Shown here: in pieces, positions 1 to 8,340 of the stretch | How positions within the stretch are numbered: position 1 is the first letter of the stretch | Layout: every line of letters starts with the position of its first letter | NCBI GenBank assembly: GCA_020722315.1 | Contig: DYLD01000005.1 | Coordinates: 1-44,313 of the forward strand | Reading direction: 5' to 3' | Origin: Syntrophus aciditrophicus | GTDB lineage: Bacteria > Desulfobacterota > Syntrophia > Syntrophales > UBA5619 | Length of the DNA: 44,313 bases | Notes under the pieces: model-generated | Databases searched by the model: none | What the model saw: only the letters and a program-made list of their open reading frames with translations | Told to the model about the DNA's origin: nothing | Program-made: the position numbers and the translations under genes

Positions 1-380
1 GAATATCTCTTTGCCGGGTCAACAAGCTGTTTTAACGCAATTTACGGATTTGAATGGGCATTCCCTGCCAGATCTTCGTCTGGAGGCTGCAGAATCCTGT
101 CACGTCCGTGTTATGCCGACCATTACAGAAGTGGCTGTCGGGAAAAATCCGGTAAAGCTTGCCGAACAACCCCCGGTTGACGAATTCGGACAGGCCGCCG
201 TGAATATCTCTTTGCCGGGTCAACAAGCTGTTTTAACGCAATTTACGGATTTGAATGGGCATTCCCTGCCAGATCTTCGTCTGGAGGCTGCAGAATCCTG
301 TCACGTCCGTGTTATGCCGACCATTACAGAAGTGGCTGTCGGGAAAAATCCGGTAAAGCTTGCCGAACAACCCCCGGTTG
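1..380. repeat. Perfect 201-bp in-frame tandem repeat in fliK
   Basis: Bases 1-179 are identical to 202-380; the period is 201 bp, exactly 67 codons. The two units diverge only at the junction after base 179 or 380. The left edge of the window cuts the first copy, so more copies may exist upstream. No wobble-position differences are seen, so the duplication is recent or is maintained by recombination, or is an assembly artefact. Confidence 0.93.
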
Positions 381-1540
381 CCGACCCCGGACAGGCCGCG
401 GAATCTGCTGATAGCGGTTTCGTTTCTTCTCGCAGGGCCCCGTCTTTTGGGACACACCCGGTAAATGTGCGGAAAGAAAACCAGGCTGGTAAGCCTGAGC
501 CGTGGATATTAAAAGATGTGCCGACCGCGGTTTTTTCGAGTTTCAGAGACAGGTTTGTTGAGGCCGGTGCACCCGAGGGATTCGTGACATATGGCCAAGA
601 GAACGTCGTCGTTGCCGCGGCGATTGATGATGCGGGAAACGTTCTTCCGTACAGCACAACGGCACCTGAATTTATTCCTGATGATCCTGTCATGACAAAA
701 AAGCCAGAAACAACTCCTGTTGCCGAATCCCCTGGCCTGATGGACGGTATATTTTCCGGACTTTCTCGAAGAGATGCTAATCAGGTTAATGATCCTTATT
801 TGAACCAAGCAGAAAGCAACGTTTTGAATTTCTCGGTCTTTTCCGAAGGTCTTAACGCGCCGGCTGATGATGACCGACCGAAAGGTGGATTTTTTGAATC
901 GAAAACGACCGCAAATTTTCAGGCGATGTTTGCTACGGGCGGGCTGTTGAAAAGCGAACAATCAGAAGAAATCCCTTTGAATCCAACGTATTTCCGTTCC
1001 GAAGCAGAGGGAAGAATACATCTTTCCGGAACGGGAGACGCCGAGTCCTTTGTTCCGTTATCTTTTGTTTCGTCCGATCCTATGTCTCCGGACGATATCA
1101 TTCGCGTCCATCAGTTTATAGCCCATTTGTCCAGCGACGGTTTTAAAGTTCCGGGCAGGGTCCGCATAAGCCTGCAGCCTGAAAGCCTGGGAAGTGTCGA
1201 TGTGGACATTAGGGTTAGGGGGAATGAAATACACATGCTTCTCACCGCCGACAGAGCTGATGTTGCCCAGGCATTGCAGGGGCAGCAGGAGCAATTGAGG
1301 AGTGCTTTTGACTCACATCATTTGCAGTTGAGCGGTCTTGATTTTCAAACCCGGGAAAATCCTGCCGCAATGAATAACGGTCCAGGCGGGGGGCCCTTTT
1401 GGCAAGAGGCAACCCGCGAAGGGGCACGTGGCCGGGACAGACACAGTGAACAGATTGTCGTGAACGAGGAATTGACGCCGATCAAAGAAAGCCGTTCGCA
1501 AGCGCAAACGGGCGATCGCGTTATCAGCCTTTTTGTCTGA
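2..1540 (+). CDS. fliK: Flagellar hook-length control protein FliK, 5' partial
   Basis: The reading frame is open at the left edge, so the true start lies upstream. The C-terminal part has the pattern of the FliK C-terminal domain (Flg_hook): an L-x-P-E-x-L-G-x-V-x-V motif (LQPESLGSVDV), then alternating strands and a helix rich in Q, near bases 1145-1345. In the family this domain contacts FlhB to switch export from hook to filament subunits, while the disordered N-terminal part acts as a length ruler. Here that part carries two copies of a 67-residue unit that are identical in DNA over 179 bp. flgD and flgE follow, the usual hook-gene order. The tail after the Flg_hook domain is G/R rich, as is common. 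Secreted through the flagellar export apparatus. Confidence 0.9.
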   Translation, partial: NISLPGQQAVLTQFTDLNGHSLPDLRLEAAESCHVRVMPTITEVAVGKNPVKLAEQPPVDEFGQAAVNISLPGQQAVLTQFTDLNGHSLPDLRLEAAESCHVRVMPTITEVAVGKNPVKLAEQPPVADPGQAAESADSGFVSSRRAPSFGTHPVNVRKENQAGKPEPWILKDVPTAVFSSFRDRFVEAGAPEGFVTYGQENVVVAAAIDDAGNVLPYSTTAPEFIPDDPVMTKKPETTPVAESPGLMDGIFSGLSRRDANQVNDPYLNQAESNVLNFSVFSEGLNAPADDDRPKGGFFESKTTANFQAMFATGGLLKSEQSEEIPLNPTYFRSEAEGRIHLSGTGDAESFVPLSFVSSDPMSPDDIIRVHQFIAHLSSDGFKVPGRVRISLQPESLGSVDVDIRVRGNEIHMLLTADRADVAQALQGQQEQLRSAFDSHHLQLSGLDFQTRENPAAMNNGPGGGPFWQEATREGARGRDRHSEQIVVNEELTPIKESRSQAQTGDRVISLFV

Positions 1541-1566
1541 TCATTTAAGAAATGGGAGGAATCGAA

Positions 1567-2007
1567 ATGATAGATGCAGCGAGTATCATGAACAGCGAAT
1601 CGAGCGCTGGTTCGACTTCGACAACAGGTTCATCAACAACGAACAGTGTAGTCACGAAGGATGATTTCTTTAAGTTGCTGATAGCCCAGCTAAAGTATCA
1701 GGACCCTTTAAATCCGCAGCAAGGAACTGAATTTACCGCGCAGCTTGCCCAGTTTGCGAGCCTGGAGAAATTAAGCAATCTCCACGATCTGCTGAAAGCC
1801 CAGAGCACAAGCTACAATCACCTTCTGGGTTTGCAGTCGGTTGCGCTGATAGGCAAGGAAGTCGAGGCCAGTATTGTGGATAAGGAAACATCCGCCAGCA
1901 CGACCGTCACCGGACAGGTTTCTTCCGTCCAGTTTAAGGACAACAGGCTTTATCTGACGGTCAATGACCAGCAGATACCTTTTGAAGACGTGATATCGAT
2001 CAAATAA
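1567..2007 (+). CDS. flgD: Flagellar hook assembly scaffold FlgD (short form)
   Basis: FlgD is the temporary cap that allows hook subunits to assemble. The N-terminal signature is clear: a Thr/Ser-rich segment followed by DDFFKLLIAQLKYQDPLNP and then a Q-F-A-x-L-E-K motif. The ATG at 1567 is chosen because GGGAGGA lies at 1554-1560; the in-frame ATG at 1552 would place that ribosome binding site inside the gene. The product is 146 residues, compared with about 220-230 in enteric FlgD. A short C-terminal beta-rich segment remains (SVALIGKEVEA and following, ending EDVISIK), but the FlgD Ig-like insert seems absent. It lies 26 bp after fliK and before flgE. Confidence 0.93.
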   Translation: MIDAASIMNSESSAGSTSTTGSSTTNSVVTKDDFFKLLIAQLKYQDPLNPQQGTEFTAQLAQFASLEKLSNLHDLLKAQSTSYNHLLGLQSVALIGKEVEASIVDKETSASTTVTGQVSSVQFKDNRLYLTVNDQQIPFEDVISIK

Positions 2008-2099
2008 AAGAAGATCCGTAAAAAAATTAAACAGGTTTGTCAGAAAGATTAGAGATGATTTTTTAAATACATGCTGTTTGAAGAAGGAGGTTAACGGAT

Positions 2100-3659
2100 A
2101 TGGCTAGTTCATTATGGATTGGAACAACAGGGCTATGGGCGAGCGAGAAACAGCTCGACGTAATCGCTAACAATCTGTCAAACGCCAACACGCCCGGTTT
2201 TAAGGCATCGGATACGTACTTTCAGAGTATGCTGAGTCAGAACCTTGCCGGCGGCTCCCAGCGCGTGGGTCAGGGGGCAAGCGTCGCGTCAATACCGACA
2301 ATTTTTGACCAGGGATCGTTTGAATCCACCGGGAATGCGACGGATGTGGCCATTGACGGAAACGGCTTTTTTATCCTGAAAGATGCTGAGGGTAATACCT
2401 TTTACACGCGGGCCGGTGGGTTCTACGTCAATAAAGACGGTTATCTTGTTGATGTCAAGGGCTACAGGGTGCAGGGGCATACAGTTACAGCCGGAGTCGA
2501 AGGCAATCTCCTGGAGGAGCTGAATTTGAGCCAGGTCCAATCCGAACCCCAGGCGACGACATGGTTCAGTCTCGGCGTGACGCTGAATTCGGAAAGCACC
2601 GATGGGACGAGCTTTACGTCGCCTCTTGTCGTCTATGATGTGCTTGGCGCCGAACATACGTTGAGCACAACCTTTACGAAAACCGGCAGCGCCGATCCTG
2701 ATATTTATAATTACTGGGGTGTGAAAACGATACTGAAAGACGCCGACGGTACGACATCGGATCCGACTTCACAAACGTATACGGGTGTTGAGTTCAATCA
2801 GATGACGGGCGAGGTGGAGTGGGTCTACAAGTCAACCGCTGACAACTTTGCTGCTGTAGGAGGAGGGACTATTGGTACCCCCGTCATTCATGACGCCGGC
2901 CAGCTCTATCCTACTCAGGATTTGGCCTCGTCGACAACAACCATTACACTGACCAAGGTTGATTATGATCACTGGACACTCGCGACCAATCCTCCCGGCC
3001 AGTATCCGGATGCGGCGTTAAGTTATGGCGTGGTTGGTAATGACGATATGATCGGCATAGACTTTGACGGGGTCGGTAATGATGATGTGACGATACCATT
3101 AACCGGTTTTACTGGTACCGGCATCACATTTGACATTCACGTTACCAGGACTGCTCTCGAAGACAAAACCATTACTTTTGCGAACACGCAAATTGGCAAC
3201 AATGGGACGCTTACCTGGAATCTGGAGGGGGAAGACGCCGAGACGATACGAAGCTTTGCAAAAACGTCGACGAATAATCAGCTCAGCTCAAACGGCCACG
3301 CCGCAGGCGATCTGACCAGTCTTGCCGTTGATCGAAACGGGATTATCGAGGGGGTGTTCGACAACGGGCAGAGACAGGACCTGGCAAGACTGATGCTTGC
3401 CAATTTTGACGATCCACAGGGACTGAGCAAATCCGGAAGCTATTTTATCGAAACGAATGAATCGGGCATAGCCAGTGTCAACCAGCCTGCGACCCGCGGC
3501 CTGGGAGAGATTCAATCCAATTCGATCGAGATATCCAATACCGACACCGGCAGGGAATTCATCAAGATGATCATGGCGCAGAGGGCCTACCAGGCAAGCG
3601 CGAAGGTCATAACGACCGCGGATGAACTGTCGCAGATGCTGATGAACGTAAAGCAATAA
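2100..3659 (+). CDS. flgE: Flagellar hook protein FlgE
   Basis: Builds the hook, the flexible joint between rod and filament. The N-terminus has the rod/hook family motif (LDVIANNLSNANTPGFK) and the C-terminus has the matching helical motif (SNSIEISNTDTGREFIKMIM, then AQRAYQASAKVI). These two ends enclose a flagellar basal-body YRAQGH-type strand (GYRVQGH near residue 124) and a variable beta-rich middle. At 519 residues it is longer than the roughly 400-residue enteric protein, because of extra middle domains that would lie on the hook surface. A strong GAAGGAGG site precedes the ATG. A terminator hairpin follows at 3684-3727. Confidence 0.95.
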   Translation: MASSLWIGTTGLWASEKQLDVIANNLSNANTPGFKASDTYFQSMLSQNLAGGSQRVGQGASVASIPTIFDQGSFESTGNATDVAIDGNGFFILKDAEGNTFYTRAGGFYVNKDGYLVDVKGYRVQGHTVTAGVEGNLLEELNLSQVQSEPQATTWFSLGVTLNSESTDGTSFTSPLVVYDVLGAEHTLSTTFTKTGSADPDIYNYWGVKTILKDADGTTSDPTSQTYTGVEFNQMTGEVEWVYKSTADNFAAVGGGTIGTPVIHDAGQLYPTQDLASSTTTITLTKVDYDHWTLATNPPGQYPDAALSYGVVGNDDMIGIDFDGVGNDDVTIPLTGFTGTGITFDIHVTRTALEDKTITFANTQIGNNGTLTWNLEGEDAETIRSFAKTSTNNQLSSNGHAAGDLTSLAVDRNGIIEGVFDNGQRQDLARLMLANFDDPQGLSKSGSYFIETNESGIASVNQPATRGLGEIQSNSIEISNTDTGREFIKMIMAQRAYQASAKVITTADELSQMLMNVKQ

Positions 3660-3683
3660 GAGCAAAAACATATCTCTTAAGCA

Positions 3684-3730
3684 AAACCGGCAAAGGGGAT
3701 GAGGATAGCGAATGCCTTTGCCGGTTTATT
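3684..3730 (+). terminator. Terminator-like hairpin after flgE
   Basis: AAACCGGCAAAGG at 3684-3696 is the exact reverse complement of CCTTTGCCGGTTT at 3715-3727, an 18-base loop lies between, and a short T-rich run follows. It sits 25 bp past the flgE stop and likely ends the fliK-flgD-flgE transcript. Confidence 0.75.
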
Positions 3731-3992
3731 TATGTCAAATATTTGACCCTCAAAAATAACCCATCCCTCCTTGCTCGTTTCTTTCACGATGATATCACCG
3801 TTGAACCCTTTTTGTCACCGGAGAAAAAGGGGTTCCCTCGAACGCAGAGGAGGCTGTTTTTCCGAATATCTTTCAAGTAAATAAAGTAGATAGTCCTTGC
3901 ATAAAATCCTTTTTTAGATGATAATAATTCTAGTAGGCTTCTCGTTGATTTTCCGGATTTTTTTAGAAGTCAAAATTCTTCGGTTTTGTCTG
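3731..3992. other. Gene-free stretch with palindrome and hairpin upstream of motA promoter
   Basis: No coding frame is credible here. Two structured sites are visible. The first is a perfect 14-bp palindrome, GTCAAATATTTGAC, at 3734-3747. The second is an inverted repeat at 3803-3835 (GAACCCTTTTT against AAAAAGGGGTTC, one unpaired G). Either could be an activator site for the sigma-54 promoter downstream or a second transcription stop; the sequence does not decide. Confidence 0.45.
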
Positions 3993-4008
3993 TGGTATGC
4001 AAATTGCT
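3993..4008 (+). promoter_or_regulatory. Sigma-54 promoter of motA operon
   Basis: TGGTATGCAAATTGCT has the invariant GG and GC with 10 bases between them and a good TTGCT -12 box. The start point would be near 4019, giving a leader of about 30 bases before the motA GTG. Confidence 0.72.
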
Positions 4009-4048
4009 TTGCAGACATTGCCTTAAATTAAAGGCAGTAGAGGTTTAG

Positions 4049-4816
4049 GTGGATATAGCTACCCTGTTGGGCATCATCAGTGCCTTTGGTCTTCTGGTTC
4101 TCGCGATCGCTTCGGGCGGAGGCCTCTCATGGTTTTTGGATCTCCCCTCTGCCCTTATCGTTTTTGGCGGTGTTTTCGGCGCCGTCTTTATTTATTACCC
4201 GATCAGGGATGTCTTCGGCGCCTTTAAGGCGATAAGGCATGTTTTCCTAAAAAAACAGAACAGTACGAGTGATGTTATCGCGAACCTTGTGAACATGTCC
4301 CGTGTATCGAGAAAAGAGGGCCTGCTTGCCCTCGAAAAAATGGCCGAAAAGATAAACGATCCGTTTTTTGTCAAGGCGGCGCATCTTCTGGTTGACCGCA
4401 TCGACCCGGAGGATATTGCCAACATCCTCGATACGGAACTTGAGTATATCGAGGAACGGCACCGGTTGAGCGCGGAAATCTTTACGACAATGGGCAATGT
4501 CGCCCCGGCGATGGGAATGACCGGAACCCTGATAGGGCTTGTACAGATGCTGATGAAAATGGATGATCCAAGCACGATTGGTCCCGCGATGTCCGTTGCG
4601 CTGGTGACGACGTTTTACGGGGTCATTCTTGCGAATTTGGTTTTTCTTCCGATTGCCGGTAAACTTAAACGGTTGAGCACGCAGGAATTGCTCGATAAGC
4701 AGTTGATAATCAACGGGATATTATCGATAAATTCGGGCGATAATCCGCGGATACTCGAGCAAAAGTTGCACTCGTTTATTTCTCCCAGGGAGAGAAAGTC
4801 GTTATTCAGGCAGTGA
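4049..4816 (+). CDS. motA: Flagellar motor stator protein MotA
   Basis: Inner-membrane stator subunit that, with MotB, conducts ions and pushes on FliG. The start MDIATLLGI is typical of the MotA/PomA family; GTG at 4049 is the family-consistent start. Four hydrophobic segments are visible: residues ~5-22, ~30-52, and a pair after ~150. The conserved cytoplasmic loop contains a charged stretch (SRVSRKEGLLALE) and the third segment has the family pattern GNVAPAMGMTGTLIGL. At 255 residues it is normal length. Its stop overlaps the start of the first motB by 4 bases (GTGA), so the two are translationally coupled. Confidence 0.95.
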   Translation: MDIATLLGIISAFGLLVLAIASGGGLSWFLDLPSALIVFGGVFGAVFIYYPIRDVFGAFKAIRHVFLKKQNSTSDVIANLVNMSRVSRKEGLLALEKMAEKINDPFFVKAAHLLVDRIDPEDIANILDTELEYIEERHRLSAEIFTTMGNVAPAMGMTGTLIGLVQMLMKMDDPSTIGPAMSVALVTTFYGVILANLVFLPIAGKLKRLSTQELLDKQLIINGILSINSGDNPRILEQKLHSFISPRERKSLFRQ

Positions 4817-5556
4817 GAGCGGCATACAGAAATCATCATGAACGAGCGGATCAGCCCGCAAACGACTGGCAGATTACGTACACGTCTCTGGCCATGATTC
4901 TTGTCGTCGTCTTTGTCATGCTGGTTTCCTATTCCGTTTTGGATAAAGGGAAGATGGGGAAGTTGAAGGAGGTTGTCAGACAGAAGGCGTCTGTCGGACT
5001 AATTAAGGATCATAGTCAGAAAAATGACGAACTCAAAGGGATGGAAGGCGGGGAATGGGTTACGCAAACCCTTGGTTCGTTGAGAAATATCAGGGATTCT
5101 TTCGGGATGCAGAAGGATTTTACGGTGCAAAGATATAAGAAAGGCCTAAGACTGAAATTTAACAGCGATATCCTTTATCCGTCGGGCAGCGCTGAAATCA
5201 AAGCGGCCATCTACCCGGTTTTAGACGAAATTTCTAACGTTGTAGCCACCCAAAACCTGAATTTAAGGGTGGCCGGACACACGGATGATGTTCCGATAAG
5301 CACGGAAGAATTTCCCTCCAACTGGGAGTTGTCGACAAAGCGCGCGACGAACATTGTTCGTTATTTCATTGAAAAAAAGGGGCTGCCTCCCGGCCGGCTT
5401 TTTGCGGAAGGGTTCGCCCAGTATCAGCCGCTTGTCCCGGGTAGCGATGCTGAATCGAGGAAACAAAACCGACGAATCGAAATCTATATTGATTCATCCC
5501 AAAGCGGAGATTCAACAGGAGCCGCGCTTCATCATGGAAAGAAAGATAAAGGATGA
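4813..5556 (+). CDS. MotB-like stator protein 1, lacking the ion-binding Asp
   Basis: OmpA/MotB-type protein of 247 residues. One membrane segment lies at ~26-44 and a C-terminal peptidoglycan-binding OmpA domain has the motifs VAGHTDDVPIS and FPSNWELSTKRATNIVRYF. Aligned without gaps to the next gene, its WQITYTSLAMILVVVF corresponds to WLITFNDMITLLLTFF: the Asp essential for ion passage in MotB is replaced by Ser25. It is therefore unlikely to conduct ions alone. It may pair with the second MotB in the stator dimer or serve as an anchor (inference). Start GTG 4813 overlaps motA; the end overlaps the second motB by 23 bases. Confidence 0.88.
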   Translation: MRAAYRNHHERADQPANDWQITYTSLAMILVVVFVMLVSYSVLDKGKMGKLKEVVRQKASVGLIKDHSQKNDELKGMEGGEWVTQTLGSLRNIRDSFGMQKDFTVQRYKKGLRLKFNSDILYPSGSAEIKAAIYPVLDEISNVVATQNLNLRVAGHTDDVPISTEEFPSNWELSTKRATNIVRYFIEKKGLPPGRLFAEGFAQYQPLVPGSDAESRKQNRRIEIYIDSSQSGDSTGAALHHGKKDKG

Positions 5557-6265
5557 TTCCGCTGAATTGAAGGGTAAGTGGCTTATTACCTTCAACGACA
5601 TGATCACGCTGTTGCTGACATTTTTTGTGCTTGTCGTTTCAATGTCCGCGATTGCGACCGGAAAGGTGGCGGGGGTTGCCGATTCGGCAAGAAGGGTCGT
5701 CGGCCAGGAAGCCGGGCCTGCGCAACAAAAGCAAGGTATTCTCGAGTCGGGTATTCCTTCTATTAAAGAAGAGGACCTCAAACGCGCCGAAGAAAGAAAC
5801 CGTGCCAAAGATTCCATCGATCCATTTGCCTATCAAAAAGATCTTCTTTTCGGTTTCTTGAAAAATGTCAGAGATGTAGAAATAGTGGTTGCCGAAGATA
5901 GCTTCTTGGTTTCGATGAAGGACAAATCGCTTTTTGCCCCCGGATCGGCCGAGCTTACGAGGGATGGAGCGGAGATATTAAAAAAGTTGGGCAGCCTTTT
6001 GCAGCAATTAGATGCGTTTGTGCGGGTTGAGGGCCATACCGATTCCGTTCCGACACGCGGCAGCAAATATCCCACTAACTGGGAACTCTCGATGGCGCGC
6101 GCGACGAATATCGTCAGATGGTTTACGGCCGAGGCGCACATTGCCCCGGAGAGATTTTCCGCTGCCGGTTACGCCGATACAAGGCCTCGGGTTCCTAACG
6201 ATAGCCCCGCCAACAGAGAGATCAACAGACGAATCGACATCGTATTGACGTTTGCAAAATATTGA
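5534..6265 (+). CDS. motB: Flagellar motor stator protein MotB (canonical)
   Basis: Stator subunit carrying the ion-binding Asp: the motif WLITFNDMITLLLTFFVLVVS places D23 at the start of the single membrane helix, as in functional MotB. The C-terminal OmpA domain has VEGHTDSVPTRG and YPTNWELSMARATNIVRWF, which bind peptidoglycan. The ATG at 5534 is preferred: AGGAG lies 12 bases upstream, and the product (243 residues) then begins with a short charged cytoplasmic tail as usual. An in-frame ATG at 5354 would bury the first 60 residues inside motB-like 1. It overlaps its paralogue by 23 bases. fliL begins 10 bases after the stop. Confidence 0.94.
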   Translation: MERKIKDDSAELKGKWLITFNDMITLLLTFFVLVVSMSAIATGKVAGVADSARRVVGQEAGPAQQKQGILESGIPSIKEEDLKRAEERNRAKDSIDPFAYQKDLLFGFLKNVRDVEIVVAEDSFLVSMKDKSLFAPGSAELTRDGAEILKKLGSLLQQLDAFVRVEGHTDSVPTRGSKYPTNWELSMARATNIVRWFTAEAHIAPERFSAAGYADTRPRVPNDSPANREINRRIDIVLTFAKY

Positions 6266-6275
6266 GGGGGAAGCC

Positions 6276-6776
6276 ATGGAAAACGACGAAGAAAAAGTTC
6301 AGGAATCGGCGCCGGCAAAGAAGAAATCGCCGTTCAAGCTGATCGTGATCATCCTGGTCGCCTTGGTTGTCATCGGGGCGGGTGTAGCCGCGGGTCTATA
6401 TTTCTTCGGTTTTAAAAAGGATGCGGCAACGAAGAAAGCGGGCACAGAAGAGAAAAAAGGTTCCGCTCCTCTCGTCGGCGCGCTCTGGTCTCTGGAGCCG
6501 TTTATCGTAAACCTCGCGGACAATAAGGGGGAAAGGTATCTGAAAGTGGTGATGCAGTTCGAGCTTTCCGAGCCTGCCGTTTCTGCCGCTCTGGATATGC
6601 TCAAGCCGAAAATACGTGACAACATCATTGATTTGCTTACGATAAAGACCTACGCGGAGCTGATGGAACCCGATGGCAAGCAGGCGCTTCGCAATGAGAT
6701 AATATTGAGGATTAACGCGTTATTGGAAAAGGGGCGGGTTGTCAATGTTTATTTTACCGAATTTGTTGTTCAATGA
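6276..6776 (+). CDS. fliL: Flagellar basal body-associated protein FliL
   Basis: Single-pass inner-membrane protein that surrounds the stator at the basal body. After a charged N-tail (KKKSPFK) there is one hydrophobic helix (residues ~21-42) followed by the periplasmic FliL domain, with the typical SLEPFIVNLAD, RYLKVVMQFEL and the C-terminal VVNVYFTEFVVQ. The ATG at 6276 is chosen because GAGGGGGA lies just ahead; an in-frame ATG at 6252 is inside motB. The product has 166 residues, normal for the family. It sits between the stator genes and fliM, as in many bacteria. A second FliL-domain gene is present at 17077. Confidence 0.94.
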   Translation: MENDEEKVQESAPAKKKSPFKLIVIILVALVVIGAGVAAGLYFFGFKKDAATKKAGTEEKKGSAPLVGALWSLEPFIVNLADNKGERYLKVVMQFELSEPAVSAALDMLKPKIRDNIIDLLTIKTYAELMEPDGKQALRNEIILRINALLEKGRVVNVYFTEFVVQ

Positions 6777-6813
6777 ACCAACGAATATACGAAGCCGGGA
6801 AAGGAACTTTTTC

Positions 6814-7809
6814 ATGCCGAATATCTTGACTCAGGAAGAGGTTGATGCGCTGCTCAGGGGTATCTCGGGCGGAGAAATAGAGACGGAGGTTGTCAAGCCC
6901 GGTCCGGGAGAGGTTGTTCCTTACGATCTGACGAATCAGGACAGGATCATCCGCGGGCGTATGCCCACCCTGGAAATGATCAATGAAAGGTTCGCGAGGA
7001 TTTTCCGCGGAACGCTGTCTTCTGTAGTGAGGAAGGTTGCCAGTGTAACCACGATGTCAACGGATATGTTAAAATTTGGGGAATTCATGAATACGCTCCC
7101 CGTTCCGACCAGCCTGCATATTTTCCAGATGACCCCGCTCAGGGGAAACGCCATTTTTATCCTCGAAGCCAAGATCATTTTTGCGCTGGTGGACTTGATT
7201 TTCGGCGGCTCGGGGAATTCCCCGTATAAGATAGAAGGCCGTGAATTCACGGCGATTGAGCATAACTTGATTAAAAAAACCGTGTTGAGTGCGTTGGCCG
7301 ATCTGGAAACTGCATGGAAGCCGATATTTGACGTGAGGATTTCATACCAGCGGTCGGAAATTAATCCCCAGTTCGCCCAGGTAGTCCCACCCACGGAAGT
7401 CGTCGTTGTGATCAACTTTGAGCTGGAGATAGAGTACACAACCGGCGTGATTTCGCTCTGCATTCCTTATGCCTTGCTCGAACCGGTGAGGGAGAAACTC
7501 CAGGCCGGGTATCAAAGCGAAAGCATGGAGGTGGATAAAGTTTGGGCGACGAAATTTAAAAATTATCTGCTCACAGCGGGTCTCGATATTGTCGTCGAGC
7601 TGGGTAAGACCAGTATAACCGGCAAGGATCTACTGAACCTGCAAAAAGGCGACGTCATACGCCTGGAGCAATTTGCGGATGACCCGCTCGTCGCCTTTGT
7701 CGAGGGCGTTGCGAAATACAAGGTTTTGCCGGGTCATTACAAGGGCAATATGGCCGGGAAGATAAAGGAACTTATTACAAAAGAGGGTGTGGCTTATGGA
7801 ACAGAGTGA
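6814..7809 (+). CDS. fliM: Flagellar motor switch protein FliM
   Basis: C-ring protein that receives CheY-phosphate and sets rotation direction. The N-terminal CheY-binding motif is present (ILTQEEVDALLRG, residues 4-16), followed by a linker, the FliM middle domain with the GGSG turn (IFGGSGNSPYKIEGREFTAIE) and a C-terminal SpoA domain shared with FliN. The ATG at 6814 is preferred to an in-frame ATG at 6739 inside fliL, because it gives the standard N-terminus and has GGAAAGGA upstream. At 331 residues it is normal. The end overlaps fliN by 14 bases. Confidence 0.96.
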   Translation: MPNILTQEEVDALLRGISGGEIETEVVKPGPGEVVPYDLTNQDRIIRGRMPTLEMINERFARIFRGTLSSVVRKVASVTTMSTDMLKFGEFMNTLPVPTSLHIFQMTPLRGNAIFILEAKIIFALVDLIFGGSGNSPYKIEGREFTAIEHNLIKKTVLSALADLETAWKPIFDVRISYQRSEINPQFAQVVPPTEVVVVINFELEIEYTTGVISLCIPYALLEPVREKLQAGYQSESMEVDKVWATKFKNYLLTAGLDIVVELGKTSITGKDLLNLQKGDVIRLEQFADDPLVAFVEGVAKYKVLPGHYKGNMAGKIKELITKEGVAYGTE

Positions 7810-8284
7810 GCTTGATGATTTGATAAATCAGATGAAGTCGGAGGCAAAAGCGGAAAAGAATGAAAAGACAGAGATCAGAAAAGATGATGACAACTTGACC
7901 TGGGATGATGTCAATTTAGACATGCAAAAACCCCTGAAAGAGGAGCCAAAAGCAGTTGTTGGTGAAGTGCATTTTGGCGACATTGCCCCCGACGCCCAGG
8001 ACAAAAGTAAAAAGGATAAAGAATCTCTAAATCTGGACTTCATCCTGGATATACCTTTGACGTTGACCGCCGAGCTGGGAAGAAGCCGTTTATTGATAAG
8101 CGAGTTGCTGCAGCTTGGGCAGGGGTCGGTGATTGAACTTACCAAACTCGCCGGAGAACCGATGGATATTTACGTCAATCAGCGTTTGATAGCGCGGGGG
8201 GAGGTTGTTGTGGTTAACGATAAATTTGGCGTGCGTCTGACCGATATCGTTTCCCCGGCGGAGAGGGTAACCCGGTTGAAGTAA
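7796..8284 (+). CDS. fliN: Flagellar motor switch protein FliN
   Basis: C-ring protein that forms the base of the switch with FliM and docks the export ATPase complex. The last ~80 residues are a SpoA domain (LDIPLTLTAELGRSRLLISE, LLQLGQGSVIEL, PMDIYVNQRLIARGEVVVV, FGVRLTDIV). The first ~80 residues are acidic and Lys-rich, low in complexity, and longer than in the enteric protein. The ATG at 7796, inside the end of fliM, is preferred to the upstream GTG at 7787. The product has 162 residues. Confidence 0.95.
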   Translation: MEQSELDDLINQMKSEAKAEKNEKTEIRKDDDNLTWDDVNLDMQKPLKEEPKAVVGEVHFGDIAPDAQDKSKKDKESLNLDFILDIPLTLTAELGRSRLLISELLQLGQGSVIELTKLAGEPMDIYVNQRLIARGEVVVVNDKFGVRLTDIVSPAERVTRLK

Positions 8285-8340
8285 ACGATCGGGCAGGGCA
8301 TGCTTGATGCGGACCTGCGACAGGAATCGGATGCCTTTTT

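Noticed and set aside
5354-5533. N-terminal extension of the second motB
   Set aside because: These 60 codons lie inside motB-like 1 in another frame and have no MotB similarity.
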